This document shows, piece after piece, positions 24,335 to 33,638 of a stretch of 64,000 nucleotides of DNA (position 1 is its first letter; each line of letters begins with the position of its first letter). The translations under genes were made by a program, and so were the position numbers. Source of the stretch: Oscillospiraceae bacterium (lineage in GTDB: Bacteria; Bacillota; Clostridia; Oscillospirales; CAG-272); contig SVQI01000006.1 in assembly GCA_015065455.1 (NCBI GenBank), positions 10,239 through 74,238 on the forward strand, read 5' to 3'. The notes under the pieces are model-generated. The model had not been told where the DNA came from and did no database searches. It worked only from the letters and a program-made list of their open reading frames with translations.

Positions 24335-25758
24335 TATTTGCTCCTTCTGCGATACCAGACCACAAAGCCCGTTCCCACAGTTGCCACAGGAATGATTACA
24401 GCAAACACCCACGTCAAGAGAGTGCTTTGAGCCTCATTTATTTCCAACGTTGAGATATCATCAGTTTTTGAAGGAATAGTGATTAAATCCTCAATATTAC
24501 ACATCCAGGCAAATGAATTAACAAACACCGAAGGCTCCATTCCGATAGCGTTTATCCACACGAGCTGTGTCTCATTACCGTCATCTAAAACCTCACTGAC
24601 TGCTACACCTATATTGAAAGGTCCGTCAATATCTCCGTCTTCCTTAGAAACTGTCGTTGCATTTTCGTTAACCTTTGAATACGCTTTATTTGATGTAGAA
24701 ATCAAAGAAGTTACTTTTAACGTATCTCTTAAATCGTCAGCAATACCTATTCCCTGACAGCCCGTCATAACCATATTAGTTCCAATAAGCTTTTTCGTAA
24801 TCGTATGATTTGAAAACGCAGGAAGAAGATAAGTCGGATTGTTAGGATAAGCATAGTTGCTGTCACCTTCAACTATATATCCTTTTACGCTCGACAGACC
24901 GTAATAGCTGAGTACCGAGTCAAGATTAGGCTTATCAGTCTTTGCATTTCCGCCATAGTACGAAACGTACATAAGCTTTCCGCCCGATTTAAGATAATTC
25001 AGAAGTCTATCGCTTTCCTCTTTGGTCAAATCAGAAGAAGGAGAACAAATAAAGATGCTGTCACAATCTTCGGGAACTGCTTCAACCGTTGACAAATTCA
25101 GCTCCTTCATCTGCATACTTTCAGACTTTATAGCTTCAATATATACTGTATCAAGCGTCATTTCGCCATGACCTTTAAGCGTATATATTATCGGAAGAAC
25201 GTCTGTCGTTACGTATTTAATTGCAGAAGTGAGGCACTTTTCTGCGCTGAACGTAGTAGACTCAGGATACTGACCGTAATAATACTGATAATTTATCAAA
25301 TCCTCTTCCGGTATACCATTATAATAAATATCGTTATAAGTTATATTTTTGCTTCTTTTTGCAGACTCAACAACTATACTTCCGACAGATAATTCTGCTC
25401 TGTCACCCGTGAAAAATGCAATATTTACCGCAGGGTCTATCTGCTGAAGCGTTATTTTTTTATTAAGGTCTTTGTATTTATTCAATATATTATCTATATT
25501 AGCATCTTCTTTTCCGTGTTCTGCAACGTAATAAATCTTTATATCGTCTTTTACACGCTTTACAACGTTTTTCGTTTCATCGGTTAATGAATACATATCC
25601 GTAGATGTGGTATCAAAACGTGTATACGAAACGGGAAGACGGTTTACAACCAAATTTATTATAATAACAATAGCTATGGCAACAACTGAAATGATTACGG
25701 AATAACCACCCGTTTTGAGATACTTTGTATTAAGCTTCAATGATTTTATATTACTCAT
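24334..25758 (-). CDS. GldG-like ABC-associated protein, operon 2 (474 aa)
   Basis: N-terminal helix (about residues 20-40), outside domain with TRFDTTSTDMYSLTDETKNV and YTLKGHGEMTLDTVY, C-terminal helix (about 447-467) then WYRRRSK. This is the GldG/ABC_transp_aux layout. I start at ATG 25758, with GGGGGTG eight bases upstream, rather than at 25785, which overlaps the permease. Compared with the operon 1 copy the outside domain is shorter and diverged, so the duplication is old or the operons were acquired separately. Confidence 0.87.
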   Translation of the reverse strand: MSNIKSLKLNTKYLKTGGYSVIISVVAIAIVIIINLVVNRLPVSYTRFDTTSTDMYSLTDETKNVVKRVKDDIKIYYVAEHGKEDANIDNILNKYKDLNKKITLQQIDPAVNIAFFTGDRAELSVGSIVVESAKRSKNITYNDIYYNGIPEEDLINYQYYYGQYPESTTFSAEKCLTSAIKYVTTDVLPIIYTLKGHGEMTLDTVYIEAIKSESMQMKELNLSTVEAVPEDCDSIFICSPSSDLTKEESDRLLNYLKSGGKLMYVSYYGGNAKTDKPNLDSVLSYYGLSSVKGYIVEGDSNYAYPNNPTYLLPAFSNHTITKKLIGTNMVMTGCQGIGIADDLRDTLKVTSLISTSNKAYSKVNENATTVSKEDGDIDGPFNIGVAVSEVLDDGNETQLVWINAIGMEPSVFVNSFAWMCNIEDLITIPSKTDDISTLEINEAQSTLLTWVFAVIIPVATVGTGFVVWYRRRSK

Positions 25759-25775
25759 ACTAAACACCCCCATCA

Positions 25776-26639
25776 TCAGCTCCAACGGCGCTTCTCTACT
25801 GATTGTACAGTCAGGAATACAAACAGGAAAATTACCGAAAGAAAATACACTACTGCGGTCAGGTCAAATATGCCCATATAGAAATTATAGCATCTCTCAT
25901 ATACGGATATCCAACCAATTACTTTGCCAAACAATCCTTCAAACATCGTTTGATTTTTGCTAAACAACAATGCCAAAGTAACCTCGCATACAGCCGATGC
26001 GCCCAAAGCAATAACGTAGTTTTTTACCATAACGTATACGATAACACCAAAGAGAATTGCCATAACGGTAAATGCTACGAATGAGCTTTGTGATGTTGCG
26101 GGAACCAAGCTTGCAAGCGCAGACGAGAAATAGATTATAAGCATTGCTACAAAAGATATAACGGCGGAAATTATCTGGTTTTCCGTAAGTGATGAAATAA
26201 ACAATCCTATTGCAAGAAGACAAGCTCCCATAAGGAAAAATGACAGAATATATCCGAACGTTCTTGCAAAGTTAATCATTCCAAAACTGCTCAAAACAAA
26301 AGGATATAAACATATAACTGCCATCGGAATTGCAAATACTGTCAACAAAGCAAGGTATTTTGCAATTACAACCGAGCTTACCGAAACAGGTAATGAATAC
26401 AAAAGCTGGTCTGTCTTTTTCTGTCTTTCTTCAGCTATACTTCTCATAGTCAAAAGAGGTGTTACAAGCAGTACGACGAGCGAAAGATAGTCAAAAGAGA
26501 GAGCAAGATCAGAGTAAGTCTGTTTAAAGCTTATAATTGAAGTAAACAGTCCCATAAAGAACAGGATAATGGCAATATAAAGATAACCGAAAAGATTATT
26601 GAAATAAGATTTCAGTTCTTTTTGATATATAGCAAACAT
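25776..26639 (-). CDS. ABC transporter permease, GldF-like, operon 2 (287 aa)
   Basis: ABC-2 permease with six or seven hydrophobic segments. Opens MFAIYQKELKSYF like its operon 1 paralogue and has LLTMRSIAEERQKKTDQLLYSLP in the first cytoplasmic loop. The end SVEKRRWS parallels the VFEKRRWE end of the other copy. It has about 50 extra residues in the C-terminal half. Start overlaps the ATPase stop by one base. Confidence 0.88.
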   Translation of the reverse strand: MFAIYQKELKSYFNNLFGYLYIAIILFFMGLFTSIISFKQTYSDLALSFDYLSLVVLLVTPLLTMRSIAEERQKKTDQLLYSLPVSVSSVVIAKYLALLTVFAIPMAVICLYPFVLSSFGMINFARTFGYILSFFLMGACLLAIGLFISSLTENQIISAVISFVAMLIIYFSSALASLVPATSQSSFVAFTVMAILFGVIVYVMVKNYVIALGASAVCEVTLALLFSKNQTMFEGLFGKVIGWISVYERCYNFYMGIFDLTAVVYFLSVIFLFVFLTVQSVEKRRWS

Positions 26640-27673
26640 TATTCTTCATCTCCTTTCGTATCATTCACGTCAGACGTAAACAGTGGAGTGTATTCTTTTT
26701 CGTTTACTTCCGAATCTACAGTTTCATCAGCGTCTTCTTCGTCTTCAGTGTCTGTATCTGTAAGCTTCAGGAAGATATCTTCAAGACTCATATTATTGCT
26801 TGTCAATTCCATAACGGGCATTTTTAATTCACAAAGCGCAAAGAAAACTTCTGCTCTTATATCCGTATCGGAATGTATTTTCATTCTTACTATACCGTCT
26901 TCACTTTCCGATACGACCTCAATGTTTTTAACACCTTTTATCTTTTTCAGAGTAGTTACAACAGCCTTTCTTGCTCCCTTTACGGATATATCCAAAAGAC
27001 ATCCGGATATATGCTTACTTAGGTTTTCGGGAGTATCACTTGCAACTAACTTTCCGTCGGCAATAATAAGAACGTAGTCGCATATTGCGCTTACTTCGCT
27101 TAATATATGAGAGCTTAAAAATACCGTATGGTTTTCTTTTAAAGACTTGATAAGCTCTCTGATTTCAATAATCTGCTTAGGGTCAAGACCCACCATCGGC
27201 TCGTCAAGAATAATTACTTCAGGAAAACCGACAAGCGCCTGAGCAAGTCCCACTCTCTGTCTGTAACCCTTTGAAAGATTTTTAATTAAACGGTCGGAAA
27301 CGTGAGTTATTCCCGTCATTTCCATAATTTTTTCTATTTGAGAATGCAATTCAGAGCCTTTTACACCTTTTGTCTTACCGACAAAATACAAATACTCCTC
27401 AGGTGTCATATCCATATAGACGGGGGGGAGCTCAGGCAAATAGCCTATGCATTTTTTTGCTTCCTTCGGGTTTTCATATATATCATACCCGTTTATTATA
27501 ACGTTTCCGTCAGTCGCGGCAAGACAGCCTGTCATTATATTCATAGTAGTAGATTTCCCAGCCCCGTTAGGACCGAGAAAACCGTATATCTTACCCGTAT
27601 CTACCTTAAAACTGATATTCTTTACAGCCGTATGATTTCCGTATTTTTTTACAAGATTTTTTACTTCAATCAA
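26639..27673 (-). CDS. ABC transporter ATP-binding protein, GldA-like, operon 2 (344 aa)
   Basis: Walker A GPNGAGKST, signature LSKGYRQRV, Walker B VIILDEPMVGLDP and switch LSSHILSEV are intact. The C-terminal extension ends in an acidic tail (TDTDTEDEEDADETVDSE) unlike the basic tail of the operon 1 ATPase. TTG at 27673 is preferred: GGAGGATATTGTT precedes it, and the apparent upstream TTG is inside that ribosome site. First gene of operon 2, divergent from htrA. Confidence 0.9.
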   Translation of the reverse strand: MIEVKNLVKKYGNHTAVKNISFKVDTGKIYGFLGPNGAGKSTTMNIMTGCLAATDGNVIINGYDIYENPKEAKKCIGYLPELPPVYMDMTPEEYLYFVGKTKGVKGSELHSQIEKIMEMTGITHVSDRLIKNLSKGYRQRVGLAQALVGFPEVIILDEPMVGLDPKQIIEIRELIKSLKENHTVFLSSHILSEVSAICDYVLIIADGKLVASDTPENLSKHISGCLLDISVKGARKAVVTTLKKIKGVKNIEVVSESEDGIVRMKIHSDTDIRAEVFFALCELKMPVMELTSNNMSLEDIFLKLTDTDTEDEEDADETVDSEVNEKEYTPLFTSDVNDTKGDEE

Positions 27674-27827
27674 AACAATATCCTCCAAAAAATATAAAAT
27701 CTTTTACATATAAGAAATATACCAAATAATATTGTACATAATTATTCACTCATTTACAATGGATTATTTGAAAAATATGGTTAAATTTTATTGTTTTTTC
27801 AAAGAAATTCATTAAGGTTTCGTTTGA

Positions 27828-27861
27828 TTTTCACACAGTCTTCACATAAAAAGTTTATAAT
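27828..27861 (+). promoter_or_regulatory. htrA promoter with OmpR-type direct repeat
   Basis: TTTTCACA (27828-27835) and TCTTCACA (27839-27846) form a direct repeat with an 11-bp period, followed by -10 TATAAT at 27856-27861. No good -35 is present; the repeat takes its place, as in promoters activated by OmpR/PhoB-family regulators. It resembles CssR-type boxes before htrA in Bacillus (from memory). The rest of the 325-bp gap (27674-27997) shows only AT-rich sequence. Confidence 0.5.
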
Positions 27862-27997
27862 ACTGTTCGAATGTAAAGAAATATATACCGATTTTCGCAA
27901 TTTTTCAAACACCTTTCGGCTAAATATCATATTTTCATCACATTTGAGCACTATAATCATATCGTAAAGAAAAAAACATCCTTGAAAGGAGATTATT

Positions 27998-29365
27998 ATG
28001 TCTGACGAAATCAGAAACGACTTAAATCAAAATGAGGAAAATACACAAAATACACAAAACGAACCTACTCCTCAACAGTTTGGAAAAACAACATACAGAC
28101 CGGAGAATACACCTATGTACAACACAGGCTACTTTTCTTCAGCGGACAATAGTCAAAACAACACGAGCGGTGTATATTCATATCCAGTAAACCAACAATA
28201 CGGATATCAGAATCAAGCCCCTATAAAAGAAGAACCCCAAAAAAGAAAAAAAGGAAGCGGCAAACTCGTATTTGCTTGTATAATTCTTTCTCTTGTATGC
28301 GGAATTGCAGGCGCTTTTGGCGGAATGTACGCATACGATATGCTCTTCTCAACATCTAACGGACAAGCAAATACAACAGGCAGTACAACTGTTATATACG
28401 AATCGGCAGACACAAAGGTTCCAACAACCGTAACGGAAGCGGGCGCAGTAGCGGCTGTTGCAAAAACTGCACTTCCCTCTGTAGTTGAAATCAGCACTGA
28501 AGCTGTTGCAAACAACAGTTTTTACGGTCAGTACGTAACTGAAGGCGCCGGAAGCGGAGTTGTTATTTCAAAAGACGGATATATAGTTACCAATAACCAC
28601 GTTGTCAACGGAGCGTCCAACATTACAGTACGTCTCAGCAATGGAGACGAACACAAAGCAACCCTTATCGGTACCGATTCACAGACAGACGTTGCCGTTA
28701 TCAAAATCGACGTTGACGGACTTACTCCCGCAATATACGGAAACTCGGATAATCTTATTATAGGCGAACTTACGGTCGCTATCGGTAACCCCTTGGGTAA
28801 ACTCGGCGGAACGGTTACAGACGGTATAATAAGTGCACTTGACAGAGAAATAACCGTTGAGGGAGAAAATATGGTGCTTCTCCAGACAAATGCGGCAGTC
28901 AGCCCAGGAAACTCAGGCGGCGGACTCTTTAACGGCAAGGGAGAATTAATTGGTATTGTCAACGCAAAATCCTCGGGTGAAAACATTGAAGGTCTTGGCT
29001 TTGCAATTCCAATAAATACAGCTAAACCCATTATAAACGACCTTATCGAAAAAGGATACGTTACGGGCAGACCCTCGATTGGTGTTTCTGTTATCGAAAT
29101 CACAACCGACTATCAGAAATATATGTATAAGGTGAACGAATACGGAGTTTATATTCAGTCTTCAATTAACAAGGATTTCAAAACGGGCGACAGAATTATA
29201 GCCATCGACGGCAACACCGTAAGCACATTTGCAGAAATTAAGGCTATAATCAAAAATCATAACGTAGGAGATAAGCTTACAGTAACCGTGTCACGCCAGA
29301 ACAAAATTATTGACGTAAAGGTCACCCTTGTTGATTCTTCACAGAACACGACAGCAAATAAATAA
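27998..29365 (+). CDS. htrA: HtrA/DegP-like serine protease with PDZ domain (455 aa)
   Basis: Membrane-anchored quality-control protease for misfolded exported proteins. A long Gln/Asn-rich cytoplasmic N-terminus (about residues 1-85) precedes a single helix (about 90-112). The trypsin-like domain has His201 (VTNNHVVNGA), Asp231 (DSQTDVAVIKI) and Ser306 (SPGNSGGGLF). A PDZ domain lies at about 360-445. This is the usual Firmicutes HtrA plan. Strong GAAAGGAG site. A response regulator and kinase follow, suggesting CssRS-like control by secretion stress. Confidence 0.92.
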   Translation: MSDEIRNDLNQNEENTQNTQNEPTPQQFGKTTYRPENTPMYNTGYFSSADNSQNNTSGVYSYPVNQQYGYQNQAPIKEEPQKRKKGSGKLVFACIILSLVCGIAGAFGGMYAYDMLFSTSNGQANTTGSTTVIYESADTKVPTTVTEAGAVAAVAKTALPSVVEISTEAVANNSFYGQYVTEGAGSGVVISKDGYIVTNNHVVNGASNITVRLSNGDEHKATLIGTDSQTDVAVIKIDVDGLTPAIYGNSDNLIIGELTVAIGNPLGKLGGTVTDGIISALDREITVEGENMVLLQTNAAVSPGNSGGGLFNGKGELIGIVNAKSSGENIEGLGFAIPINTAKPIINDLIEKGYVTGRPSIGVSVIEITTDYQKYMYKVNEYGVYIQSSINKDFKTGDRIIAIDGNTVSTFAEIKAIIKNHNVGDKLTVTVSRQNKIIDVKVTLVDSSQNTTANK

Positions 29366-29400
29366 CCCTTGAAATTACAAGTAATATAATATATAATTAT

Positions 29401-29450
29401 ACAGGGAGCAGATTTTTCTGTTCCCTGTAACAGTATTATTTTGTTTTTTA
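29401..29450 (+). terminator. Terminator after htrA
   Basis: ACAGGGAGCAGA / TCTGTTCCCTGT stem with TTTT loop, then a T-rich stretch. It separates htrA from the two-component genes at least partly. Confidence 0.7.
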
Positions 29451-29483
29451 AAATAACCACTGTAAAAAAGAGGAGGAAGCCGT

Positions 29484-30161
29484 ATGTATAAAATCCTTGT
29501 GGTCGACGATGAAGCGCAGATACGAACTATTATAAAAAAATATGCAGCATTTGAAGGACATAACGTTTTTGAAGCAGAAGACGGTATGCGCGCCATTGAG
29601 TTATGCAAAACCAATATGTACGATATAATCATTATGGATATAATGATGCCAAATCTTGACGGCTTTTCTGCCTGCCGCGAAATAAGAAAATTTACGGATA
29701 CTCCAATACTTATGCTTTCCGCAAGGGGAGAAGAATATGACAAAATAAACGGCTTTGAGGTTGGTGTTGACGACTTCGTCGTAAAACCCTTTTCCCCGAA
29801 AGAGCTTATGCTCCGCATCAATGCAATTATGAAAAGGGCCAATAGCACAAAAAAAGAACCGCAAAACGAAATAGTCACCATTGAAGGCTTTACAGCAGAC
29901 CTGACGGCAAGATTAGTCTATATTGACGGACAGAGAGTCAACCTTTCTCCCAAAGAATACGACCTGTTATTTTATCTCATAAAAAACAAAAACATAGCTT
30001 TGACAAGAGAAAAGCTTATATGCGACGTGTGGGGATATGATTTCTACGGAGACGACCGTACTCTTGATACACATATTAAACTGTTAAGAAAACAGCTTGG
30101 CGAGTATGCCAAACACATAGTTACTGTCAGAGGGGTGGGATACCGTTTTGAAACAGTATAA
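29484..30161 (+). CDS. OmpR-family response regulator (225 aa)
   Basis: Receiver domain (residues 1-115) with the acidic pair VVDDEAQ, phospho-acceptor Asp52 in IIIMDIMMPNLDG and KPF at about 104. The C-terminal winged-helix domain has NLSPKEYDLLFYLIKNKN and ends with DTHIKLLRKQLG and TVRGVGYRFE, the OmpR/PhoB signature. It partners the kinase whose start overlaps its 3' end by 14 bases. The likely operator is the TTCACA direct repeat before htrA; the envelope-stress role is inferred from position. Confidence 0.92.
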   Translation: MYKILVVDDEAQIRTIIKKYAAFEGHNVFEAEDGMRAIELCKTNMYDIIIMDIMMPNLDGFSACREIRKFTDTPILMLSARGEEYDKINGFEVGVDDFVVKPFSPKELMLRINAIMKRANSTKKEPQNEIVTIEGFTADLTARLVYIDGQRVNLSPKEYDLLFYLIKNKNIALTREKLICDVWGYDFYGDDRTLDTHIKLLRKQLGEYAKHIVTVRGVGYRFETV

Positions 30162-31608
30162 GAAAACAAAACATAAATTCAGTATCAAGTGGAAGGTGTT
30201 TTCGTTTTTAGTCATTTTTACTGCAATAATACTGCTTATACTGTGGTTATCTCAGACTATTTTTCTTTCTGATATATACAAAGCAATAAAAATGCAAAGC
30301 TTAAAAAACAGCGCAAATGAAATTGCAGAGGTTATCCACTCCGAAAATCTTGAAAAAACAGTCAAAGACCTTGCGACAAAAAATGAATTCTGTATTATAG
30401 TTCAGGACAACGAAGGAAAAATTCTAGCGGATTCTGAATTTATGCACAATTGTGTAATCCACAATATTTCATACAGAGACCGCGCAAAGCTTTATCTTGA
30501 AGCCAAAGAAAAAGACGGAATATTAATAGAAAGATTTAAGTATAACCCCAAGGAAAACGTTTTCCAATCTGTAAAGGACGAGGAAACGACCTCGGAAGAA
30601 AATATTATATTCACAAAATACTTTACAGACAGTAACGGAAACGAAAACGCTATTTTTATAAATTCTATTCTCACCCCCGTCAATGCAACCGTAAAAACAC
30701 TTAATACTATGCTGATAGGAATAAGCATAGCTTTACTTGCAATAGCTCTTGTATTGTCATTTGTTATTTCGTACAGCATATCAAAGCCTATAAATAAGCT
30801 TACAAAATGCGCAAAAACTCTTGCTGACGGCAATTATGATACTATCTTTCCGACAAATTCATCAAAAGAAATATCAACTCTTGCTGATACACTTAACTAC
30901 GCTTCATCGGAGTTAAAAAAGAACGAGGCTTTAAAGCGAGAGCTTATTGCTAATATATCCCACGACCTGCGCACTCCCCTTACACTTATTACGGGGTACG
31001 GAGAGGTTATGATGGATATTCCGAATGAAATGACAACTGATAACGTAAAAATTATCGTTGATGAATCAAAAAGGCTATCTTCACTTGTAAACGACGTGCT
31101 TGACGTGTCTAAGCTCGGTTCGGGCACGGTAGAGCTTACCCTTGAAAATTTTGACTTAACCGAAACCGTTCATCAGTCTATGGAAAGATATAAAAAGCTT
31201 GTTGAACAAGAGGGTTATGATATAAGATTTGAACCTGTCGGCAATTATTACGTTAATGCAGATAAACAGAGAATATTGCAGGTTGTATATAACCTTGTAA
31301 ATAACGCGGTTACCCATACGGGAGACGACAAAAAGGTTATAATATCTCAAAGTGTCACACAGCATTTCGGTAAAAACTACGTTAGAATTGAGGTTACCGA
31401 CACCGGCGACGGAATAGAAGCTGACAAACTGCCTCTTATCTGGGACAGATATTACAAGGTTGATAAATTCCATAAACGAGCTCAGATGGGCTCAGGGCTT
31501 GGTCTTTCAATTGTTAAATCAATTGTTGAATTACACCAAGGCTATTACGGAGTAAACAGCACTGTGAATATAGGCTCGACTTTCTGGTTTGAGCTTCCGA
31601 TTATATAA
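30148..31608 (+). CDS. Membrane sensor histidine kinase (486 aa)
   Basis: Topology: helix about 17-40, extracytoplasmic sensor about 41-185, helix about 186-210, HAMP about 212-262. Then HisKA with the phospho-acceptor His272 in NISHDLRTPLTL and the ATPase domain (VYNLVNNAVTHTG, EVTDTGDGIEADKLPLIWDRYYK, GSGLGLSIVKSIVE). Starts at TTG 30148 inside the response-regulator gene, so translation is coupled. The outside domain shows no motif I can name. Likely a CssS-like secretion-stress sensor, given htrA next door. Confidence 0.9.
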   Translation: MKQYKKTKHKFSIKWKVFSFLVIFTAIILLILWLSQTIFLSDIYKAIKMQSLKNSANEIAEVIHSENLEKTVKDLATKNEFCIIVQDNEGKILADSEFMHNCVIHNISYRDRAKLYLEAKEKDGILIERFKYNPKENVFQSVKDEETTSEENIIFTKYFTDSNGNENAIFINSILTPVNATVKTLNTMLIGISIALLAIALVLSFVISYSISKPINKLTKCAKTLADGNYDTIFPTNSSKEISTLADTLNYASSELKKNEALKRELIANISHDLRTPLTLITGYGEVMMDIPNEMTTDNVKIIVDESKRLSSLVNDVLDVSKLGSGTVELTLENFDLTETVHQSMERYKKLVEQEGYDIRFEPVGNYYVNADKQRILQVVYNLVNNAVTHTGDDKKVIISQSVTQHFGKNYVRIEVTDTGDGIEADKLPLIWDRYYKVDKFHKRAQMGSGLGLSIVKSIVELHQGYYGVNSTVNIGSTFWFELPII

Positions 31609-31619
31609 CCATAAAATAT

Positions 31620-31662
31620 AATTCCCCCGACAGAAAAACTGCCGGGGGAATTGTTTTTTTAG
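31620..31662. terminator. Bidirectional terminator between kinase and apbE
   Basis: AATTCCCCCGACAG / CTGCCGGGGGAATT stem with AAAA loop and a following T-run; it serves convergent genes. Confidence 0.85.
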
Positions 31663-31663
31663 T

Positions 31664-32638
31664 TTACGTAGTTCTGAATATTTTGCTCATTGACTTATTC
31701 ATAAATATGCCGTCATCGGTTATGAAAAGATATTTTATTTCCTGGCTATTGGCGTATTTTTTGTTTACTTCCTCAAATCCCATAACAAAGAATGCTGTGG
31801 ATAAAGCGTCGCTTTTGGCACCCGAATCAGTTACAACAGCTACACAATGCACACCGTTATCAACCGGAAGTCCTGTTTTAGAATCAATTATATGGTTGTA
31901 TTTTTTGCCGTCAATCTCAAAAAAACGCTCGTAATCGCCCGAGACAGAAAGATAACCCTCATACATTTCTACGTATCCAGCAACCTTTCTTGTATCTACG
32001 GGATTTTTTATTGCAATTTTCCAAGGTTCATCATTGGGATTTTTACCGAAGAAAGCAATACTGCTCGTGAACGATACCATTCCCGACGTGACTCCATTGT
32101 TTTTTAACAGCTCTACTGCCTTATCACAAGCATATCCCTTTGCAATACCACCAAATTCAAGCTTCGTGTCTTTATTTGACTTTTCAAGAAAGTCACCATT
32201 AAATACTATTTCTTCCGGAATTGAGTTTACCGCATTCTGAATATCGCTGTCGGCGGGATATTTATTGCTGTTTTCCCACAAAGACGTCAAGCTTCCCGAA
32301 AACACAGAAAAAGCTCCGTTGGTTTCCCTTGTTATTTCATCGGAATACAGAACCAATTCTTTTAATTCTAACGGTACTTCTATTCCGTTTTCGGATTCAT
32401 TATATTTGTAAGTTACACTTTTTTTATCGGTATCGGAAAATGTTTTATCCAGTTTTTCAAGTAATTCTCTGCACTGTTTTGTTATTTCTTTGTCGTCGCA
32501 GTCTATCTTTATGCCTACGACCGTATCCATACAAAGGAAAGAGTCTTCCTGATATTTTTTCTGTACCATTCCACAAGAAAACATTGAAAATAAAAAGATA
32601 AAAACTAATCCCGAACTTATTATTTTTTTAAAATACAT
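31664..32638 (-). CDS. apbE: FAD:protein FMN transferase, ApbE-like lipoprotein (324 aa)
   Basis: Transfers FMN from FAD to Thr/Ser of exported flavoproteins, on the outer face of the membrane. The signal peptide ends in the lipobox LFSMFSCG. Family motifs: MDTVVGIKIDC, ELVLYSDEITRETNGAFSVF, LEFGGIAKGYACDKAVELL (about residues 158-176) and a C-terminal HIIDSKTGLPVDNGVHCVAV with the metal-binding region and SDALSTAFFVMG. ATG 32638 is used, with ACGGAG upstream; it overlaps the preceding gene by 11 bases. The operon with NusG_II and Gx genes is the classic extracellular-flavinylation context. Confidence 0.92.
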   Translation of the reverse strand: MYFKKIISSGLVFIFLFSMFSCGMVQKKYQEDSFLCMDTVVGIKIDCDDKEITKQCRELLEKLDKTFSDTDKKSVTYKYNESENGIEVPLELKELVLYSDEITRETNGAFSVFSGSLTSLWENSNKYPADSDIQNAVNSIPEEIVFNGDFLEKSNKDTKLEFGGIAKGYACDKAVELLKNNGVTSGMVSFTSSIAFFGKNPNDEPWKIAIKNPVDTRKVAGYVEMYEGYLSVSGDYERFFEIDGKKYNHIIDSKTGLPVDNGVHCVAVVTDSGAKSDALSTAFFVMGFEEVNKKYANSQEIKYLFITDDGIFMNKSMSKIFRTT

Positions 32639-33146
32639 ATTTTTTCTCCGTAATTTTTCTGAAGGTAACAGCAACAGCCCCCGTTATAATACCCGTTATG
32701 ACCGAAACAGGCAACAGCCACTCAAGATACCACATAACAGAAAAGTCTTTAAAAATTAAACAAGCAACCATAACCTGCCCCACGTTGTGAAGCGCCGCCG
32801 AGGCAACCGAAATTCCTATATAGCTTATTTTTTCTTTAATAACATATTTTGCAATAAGCAAGAATAAAAAGGAAAGTATTCCACCGCCAAGCGAAAACAA
32901 GAACGAGGTGGGATTTCCAAAAAGAATTGCCGTCAATACTATTTTACATAAAGATATTAAAAAAGCATCAAACGTTCCCAAATAAAAAATGGCAAGCAAG
33001 ACACTTATATTTGAAAAACCAAGTTTAAATCCGGGAATATGAATAAAATAATTTAAGGGAATAAGCGTTTCAAGATAGGAAAACATCAGTGCCATAGCGA
33101 CAAAAAAACCACCGTAAGCCGCTCTTTTAGCCGATAACGTAATCAT
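32628..33146 (-). CDS. Gx transporter family membrane protein (heptaprenyl-diphosphate synthase component I-like, EetB-like, 172 aa)
   Basis: Integral membrane protein with five or six helices and the family hallmarks IPGFKLGFSNISVLLAIF, GNPTSFLFSLGGGILSF and ALHNVGQVMVACLIF. It is often annotated as heptaprenyl diphosphate synthase component I, but the fold and context fit a transport-like subunit, and homologues are called EetB in extracellular electron-transfer loci. ATG 33146 is chosen, with GGGAAG upstream; it overlaps the NusG_II gene by about 20 bases. A role in supplying flavin or quinone parts to the outside is inferred. Confidence 0.85.
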   Translation of the reverse strand: MITLSAKRAAYGGFFVAMALMFSYLETLIPLNYFIHIPGFKLGFSNISVLLAIFYLGTFDAFLISLCKIVLTAILFGNPTSFLFSLGGGILSFLFLLIAKYVIKEKISYIGISVASAALHNVGQVMVACLIFKDFSVMWYLEWLLPVSVITGIITGAVAVTFRKITEKKYVF

Positions 33147-33495
33147 AATCCGCACTTCCCTTTCCCTCAATTTTTATATATACCCTTGCAGGAACGCAGG
33201 CTATACACTCGCCCGATTTTGAAATTTTGCCCATATTCATACAGCTTTTCTCGGGACAGTCAGTACTCTTTACATATACCTGATTGTCTTGTATAACAAC
33301 TGTTAAAGAAATATCCTTGTTATTTATATCTATAGTTTGGTTTTCGTTCAGGTTATACTTATCTACATTTTCTCCGACAGATATTGATACGAATTCCCCT
33401 CGGTCAACATTTATTAACCGAAAGCATAATACACCAAGTGTAATAAGAAGTATAACACCGATAATTACTATATCACCGATTTTAATTTTGCTCAT
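33127..33495 (-). CDS. NusG domain II-containing exported protein (EetA-like, 122 aa)
   Basis: One N-terminal helix (about residues 8-26) and a small beta-rich extracytoplasmic domain with KSTDCPEKSCMNMGKISKSG, where Cys pairs and the final CVPARVYIKIEG match NusG_II (PF07009) proteins. It is not a transcription factor: the membrane anchor and partners (Gx, ApbE) place it in the extracellular flavinylation/electron-transfer group. AAGGTGAAAT start. First gene of the three-gene operon. Confidence 0.85.
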   Translation of the reverse strand: MSKIKIGDIVIIGVILLITLGVLCFRLINVDRGEFVSISVGENVDKYNLNENQTIDINNKDISLTVVIQDNQVYVKSTDCPEKSCMNMGKISKSGECIACVPARVYIKIEGKGSADYDYVIG

Positions 33496-33638
33496 ATTTC
33501 ACCTTATGTTTTCAAGCTTAATACAAAAAAATTATACCCTATTTTTATACCTCTGTCAACAACGGTGTTTTTGTAAAAAATAAAGGCGGGAGCAAGCCCC
33601 CACCATACAAATCAGAATTTATTATAAAATAATAATGT

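Noticed and set aside
24335-24412. N-terminal extension of the operon 2 DUF4340 protein
   Set aside because: The extension lies inside the GldG-like gene; the ATG at 24334 has a ribosome site and gives the expected membrane helix at the N-terminus.
28528-29103. 191-aa frame antisense to htrA
   Set aside because: Antisense shadow of the conserved protease domain.
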